64,000 bases of DNA from Bacteroidota bacterium (GTDB taxonomy: Bacteria > Bacteroidota > Bacteroidia > Chitinophagales > JADJOU01). This document shows positions 60,733 to 64,000 of this stretch, in pieces; within the stretch, counting starts at the first letter, position 1; every line of letters starts with the position of its first letter. A program made the translations under genes and the position numbers. The notes under the pieces are model-generated. The model was not told the origin of the DNA. It was given only the letters and a program-made list of their open reading frames with translations, and did not search any database. The DNA lies in assembly GCA_016713645.1 (NCBI GenBank), contig JADJOU010000018.1:35608-99607 (forward strand), given 5' to 3'.

Positions 60733-61483
60733 ATGAAAAAAACTACTAAGCTTATGCGCGATTGTATTTACAACATAGCATTTATCAGGTGTAGTAAATC
60801 AACCACTACTACTCCAACTTCTTGTGCGAATGTGAAGCATATTAGCAAATACCTCTGAGGATGCCAAGTCAAAGGCTGTTATAAAGGTATTGCTGTAGCG
60901 CCAGAAGGAATCGGCCATTTCAAGTTTTTTTATGAAAATGGGAATCCAAAAACGTATATGATTCTCAAATATACTAGAAACGGTTACCCTACTTTAATTG
61001 ACTCATTAGTGCCTACAGGCTCGATTGCTTTTAACCCTTCGGGTGTAACGAATATCCCGATATTGGGCTCGTTGCTAAAAACGCAGCATATGGAAACGCC
61101 CCCACAAGTTCAAGTTTTATCTGACTTCACTCTCAGGTGGGATTGGAACTGGAGCAAAACCTCAAGCCGCTATGGTCAAAGAAACATCCACCGAAGAAGT
61201 CAAAGTGTTTGAAGGTACCATGACCCTCACAGGTACTACTGCAGAAGCTGGCAAAATTGCATTTCTAGTCAAAGGAACCACCGCCTACAGTGGCATTATC
61301 ACTAGCTCCACAAATACTTTAAGAGAGCGATTTTCTGGCAATGATATCACCAATGGTTTTAAAATCGTCTATTCTAGCACAACTACCGTCATTGAGGGGA
61401 AATGGCTTGACAATACGATTTCAGGCACCATCACGATAGGAGGATCCGCCTATGGTGCATTTTCAGCCACTAGATCCTTTTAA
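60733..61483 (+). pseudogene. putative lipoprotein, several frame breaks
   Basis: The start (KKTTKLMR and then, after correction, IVFTTLAFI and CSKSTTTTPTSCANV) is lipoprotein-like, with a Cys near residue 20. The gene then changes frame several times (near 60775, 60855, 61000 and 61180). The best-preserved part is the end, VFEGTMTLTGTTAEAGKIAF and TTAYSGIITSSTNT through FSATRSF, a small Thr/Gly-rich beta-sheet domain of no recognised family. It is bounded by att-like repeats and followed by a strong terminator, so it may be the sole cargo of a small integrated segment. Confidence 0.5.
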
Positions 61484-61505
61484 ATTTTATCAACCATCAT
61501 ATCCT

Positions 61506-61537
61506 AAAAGCACAGTGAAATTCGCTGTGCTTTTTTT
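61506..61537 (+). terminator. terminator of the lipoprotein gene
   Basis: AAAGCACAG (61507-61515) pairs with CTGTGCTTT (61525-61533) around a 9-nt loop, followed by T7 ending at 61537. Confidence 0.85.
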
Positions 61538-61654
61538 ATGTTCTATTTCTTAGTAAATTTTGCGGATGGAATTAGGATATTCTTGCTGTTATTCTAATGC
61601 CTGGAACAAGGGAAATGGGGCAAGTCGTTTTGTATACTTTTTATCCAATAATTG

Positions 61655-61724
61655 TGGTCCCAGTGAAATCGAACTTACATTTAAAGTTTAGGAAACTTCG
61701 TTCTATCCATTGAACTATGAGACC
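61655..61724 (-). tRNA. tRNA-Arg(CCU), with two apparent base deletions
   Basis: On the minus strand: acceptor GGTCTCA with TGGGACC, D stem GTTC/GAAC, anticodon stem GAAGT/ACTTT around loop TTCCTAA (anticodon CCT), discriminator A. It is only 70 nt because one G seems lost between the D and anticodon stems and one base in the 3' T-stem strand (TCAC instead of CTTAC). The partial copy at 60422-60464 keeps the canonical T arm. Damage may be consensus error. Confidence 0.7.
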
Positions 61725-61771
61725 CATTGGGGCGCAAATCTAATAATTTAAGCTAGATTTTCTTTGCTTCT

Positions 61772-62517
61772 TCAACCAAAATTATTGACTCCTTCGCCAA
61801 TTGTAATCAGGATAATGCCTTCTTGAATGAGCTCCAGGATGGAGAGGAATAGAAATATCGCATGTACGCGGTTGTCAAATTGTTCGAAGACTTGTTCGAA
61901 GGTCAATTTATGTCGAGATTTCAATTTATCTAGAATGCCCGCTTTCTCCTGTTCAATCGTATAATTGTAGGGCGTAATCTCATGCACCACGATTCTTGGC
62001 CAATTCATGGCGCTTCAATACTACTTCAAATGCCTTGAGCAATTTTATAAAGCGTGAGGGATTCCATTTCTGAATCGGTCTCAAACATGGCCGCTACCAT
62101 CTGCGACTCCTCCTTGGCATTGCCTCGCTTCAACATCTGCTGGCGCAAATCCTCCAAAGTGCTCAATTGTTCGCTGACCAATTTAAATTTCTTATACTCC
62201 AACAAGCGCTGCACCAATTCATCCCTCGGGTCAATCTCCTTGCCCTCTTCATTGACCTCTTTGCGCGGCAATAATAGCCTTGATTTGATCTTCATCAGCG
62301 TCGCCGCCACGAGGATAAATTCGCTCGCCATCTCAATATTCAAAAATTGCATCTCCTTGATATAGCCCAAAAAATTATCTGTGATTTTTGCAATGGGAAT
62401 ATCGTATATATCCAATTCGTCCCTTTCGATAAAGAAGAGCAATAGGTCAAATGGACCTTCGAATTGGGGCAGGGTTATTTGATAGGATTCTTTCAATTTT
62501 TTTATTCGGGAGGTCAA
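61772..62517 (-). CDS. scpA: segregation and condensation protein ScpA (two frameshifts)
   Basis: ScpA is the kleisin that links SMC and ScpB in chromosome condensation. The N-terminal part has the family signature LPQFEGPFDLLLFFIERDEL and DIYDIPIAKITDNFLGYI, the middle EFILVAATLMKIKSRLLLP. The C-terminal winged helix reads PYNYTIEQEKAGILDKLKSR. Around 62045-62000 the frame changes twice; the alternative frames supply LYKLLKAFEVVLKRHE between the two long pieces. The start is TTG at 62517. Corrected length of about 248 residues is normal. Confidence 0.9.
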
Positions 62518-62578
62518 AAATAGTGGATTCCAAGGAATTTGAGGAAGAATCTTGTAGATTGGATTGATTCTGATTTGA

Positions 62579-62596
62579 CAATGTCGTTAACTTGAG
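62579..62596 (+). repeat. orphan IS inverted repeat remnant
   Basis: CAATGTCGTTAACTTGAG matches the 18-bp inverted repeat of the IS at 4869 in 16 of 18 positions. No partner end or transposase is present nearby. Confidence 0.45.
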
Positions 62597-63132
62597 AAAA
62601 ATTATTCATTTTTAAGGATACAATTAGGATTTATAATGATCTTTTGCCTTCGGCGACTCACTTTTTATTCATAATTCTAATTGTAAAGTATTGTATTCAT
62701 TTGCTTCGCGATCTTGTTAAAAAAGTAAGCAAGGGTGGGATGCACTAGCATAAGCAAAGCAGAAAACATGGGCCGTTATAAAAATGACAAAGATCTACGG
62801 TTTGGATTCTTGCCAGCGCGATTAAAGGCATTTGCCGCTATCGACACTTTTTCATAGCTATGGTCTGTCAATGCAAATACTAAATCGCTAAATGCCTGCT
62901 AACGCTCTAATCCTCACCTTGATCATTAGTCATTTTTCTAAAATGGCCCAACATTCCGTATATCGGTCGTTTCTTAAAGAAAACTAATCAGTATTGATTC
63001 TCTGGCGTATTTTTGAAAGGTTGTCTTTAAACTGAAAAAATCTCGTTTTAAAATGGTGCAACTTAGCATAACGACAGAGGAGTGCAGACAGCAAAGACGT
63101 GAAGCAGGCATTTGTTGACGCAGATGCAAATT

Positions 63133-63172
63133 CTCTGTGACACTCTGTGAATCAACTCTGTGAAACTCTGTG
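63133..63172. repeat. CTCTGTG short tandem repeat
   Basis: CTCTGTG occurs at 63133, 63143, 63156 and 63166 separated by 3 to 6 bp. Confidence 0.55.
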
Positions 63173-63309
63173 TTTAAATAAATCAAGTTTTTATTATTGA
63201 GAAAGTTGTGTATAATCAATTAATCCACTCCTAAGACTAGCCATTCCCTTACTTAACCGCATGGTATAAAAGTCAATCAAGAGAATTTCCATTAGCGCCT
63301 TTATATTTC

Positions 63310-63317
63310 TATATTTG
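63310..63317 (+). promoter_or_regulatory. minus-7 box TATATTTG
   Basis: TATATTTG matches TAnnTTTG exactly and lies 24 bp before the ATG at 63342. No clear TTTG at the minus-33 position. Confidence 0.45.
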
Positions 63318-63341
63318 CGCATACAAATAACTATTCACAGC

Positions 63342-64000
63342 ATGGCGTCCATTAAAGATCAAGAAACCATTCCCTGTCCTTTTTGCAAATCGACAGATTA
63401 TTCCATTTATGATAAAAATGAGGATTGGCAGATTGTCCGATGTAGCAAATGCGATTTTACCTATACCAATCCCCGTCCGACTATAGAGGCATTGCCGCAT
63501 TACTACTCCGAAGAGTATTTCAAAGACGAGCGCCACAGGGCCAAGTTTTACAATGAAGACGGCACCATTAAAGCTCAATCCGACGCTTATATCAATCGCA
63601 TTCAAGATATAGAGCAATATTTTGACAAAAGAGGTTCTGTTCTGGAAGTGGGCGCTGCAAGAGGTGGACTATTGCATGAATTGAAAAAAAGAGGTTGGCA
63701 TGCAAAGGGCGTTGAAATATCTCAAGATGCCTGTAATCAAGCCAAAATACTCTATGATATCGATATGTTTTGCGGCGTATTGAGCGAATATAATACAGAT
63801 GAAAAATTTGATGTCGTTTGCATGTATCAGACTTTAGAGCATGTTCCTGATCCTAAGGAAGTATTGGAGAAAGCCTATTCCCTGCTCAATCCAAATGGTG
63901 TGGTGGTCGTAGAAATCCCCAATAGAAATTGCTTTGAATCCCGATACAGCAGTGAGCGAAAGCGCTTATCGTATGATTTACCGCGCCACCTCAATCATTT
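63342..64000 (+). CDS. zinc-ribbon class I SAM methyltransferase (3' end beyond window)
   Basis: This open frame starts at ATG 63342-63344 and runs off the right edge (219+ codons). It opens with a zinc ribbon, CPFC and CSKC (residues about 12-38), then FTYTNPRPTIEALPHYYSEE, the SAM motif VLEVGAARGGLLHELKKRGW, and VVCMYQTLEHVPDPKEVLEK. The same layout is seen in the methyltransferase at 17810, and relatives act in sugar or secondary-metabolite pathways. Substrate unknown; right-hand context is not visible. Confidence 0.85.
   Translation, partial: MASIKDQETIPCPFCKSTDYSIYDKNEDWQIVRCSKCDFTYTNPRPTIEALPHYYSEEYFKDERHRAKFYNEDGTIKAQSDAYINRIQDIEQYFDKRGSVLEVGAARGGLLHELKKRGWHAKGVEISQDACNQAKILYDIDMFCGVLSEYNTDEKFDVVCMYQTLEHVPDPKEVLEKAYSLLNPNGVVVVEIPNRNCFESRYSSERKRLSYDLPRHLNH

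Larger units (their letters stand above)
62518..63341. other. 824-bp non-coding stretch
   Basis: No credible gene was found; short minus-strand frames here lack any family signal. Contents are an orphan end of an IS4-type element at 62579-62596, four copies of CTCTGTG within 63133-63172, and a promoter box at 63310-63317. The middle (62640-62960) shows nothing recognisable. Confidence 0.5.

Noticed and set aside
62974..63219. An 81-codon minus-strand frame in the non-coding stretch
   Set aside because: It runs through the CTCTGTG repeat and shows no domain or codon pattern.

Overview
The window looks like chromosomal DNA of a member of the Bacteroidota (Saprospiria/Chitinophagia-like; the genus cannot be named from sequence alone). 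The evidence is moderately AT-rich DNA, repeated TAnnTTTG / TAnnTTCG minus-7 promoter motifs, type IX secretion (T9SS) sorting domains, a DUF5723 outer-membrane protein, a LytTR regulator beside a Reg_prop-type kinase, kynurenine monooxygenase, and housekeeping genes of Bacteroidota type (recA, eno, polA, purF, asd, scpA).

Layout. 1-1.9 kb: a very AT-rich patch of small minus-strand genes (HEPN-like protein, XRE regulator, unknowns, a stand-alone IF2_N-like protein). 2.2-4.7 kb: recA, a STAS protein, rnz. 4.7-6.7 kb: four ~120-133 bp tandem repeat units split by a complete IS4-family element with 18-bp inverted repeats and a 9-bp target duplication. 6.8-13.8 kb: eno, rsmA, a Fic protein with a duplicated operator-like promoter, a GNAT acetyltransferase, polA. 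14-24.3 kb: a secreted TPR/DUF3857/transglutaminase protein, methyltransferases and a glycosyltransferase, an ECF sigma factor with its membrane partner, an MsrB-MsrA fusion, a T9SS-exported Omp28-like protein. 24.5-34.7 kb: a membrane-anchored adenylate cyclase followed by an HD hydrolase, a lipoprotein overlapping a UvrD-type helicase with a C-terminal Fe-S nuclease, purF, DUF456, M48 protease, kmo. 34.7-40.8 kb: envelope and polysaccharide genes. 41-47.1 kb: a LytTR two-component pair and a T9SS beta-helix protein, all heavily frame-broken. 47.4-50.8 kb: tRNA-Arg(UCG), asd, an ABC exporter, a SRPBCC protein. 50.8-60.2 kb: five tandem minus-strand genes, each with a TPR array joined to a class III adenylate cyclase. 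60.3-64 kb: a small segment bounded by tRNA-Arg(CCU) and a copy of its 3' part, scpA, a non-coding stretch and a methyltransferase running off the edge.

The most striking system is the five-gene TPR-adenylate cyclase array with 1-17 bp gaps. Together with the membrane-anchored cyclase and HD hydrolase at 24.5-26.3 kb, it implies elaborate cyclic-nucleotide signalling. The catalytic domains are nearly identical while the TPR sensors differ. Three of the five have an apparent intergenic-type repeat captured in frame near the C-terminus.

A caution on quality: more than twenty genes, including essential ones (eno, polA, asd, scpA), carry one-base indels, mostly in homopolymers. Inside one repeat array the frame-broken copies have T5 where intact copies have T4. 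This pattern fits long-read consensus error better than mass pseudogenisation, so broken genes are annotated over their full reconstructed span. purF and the ABC exporter also appear to lack internal segments of about 150-220 bp.
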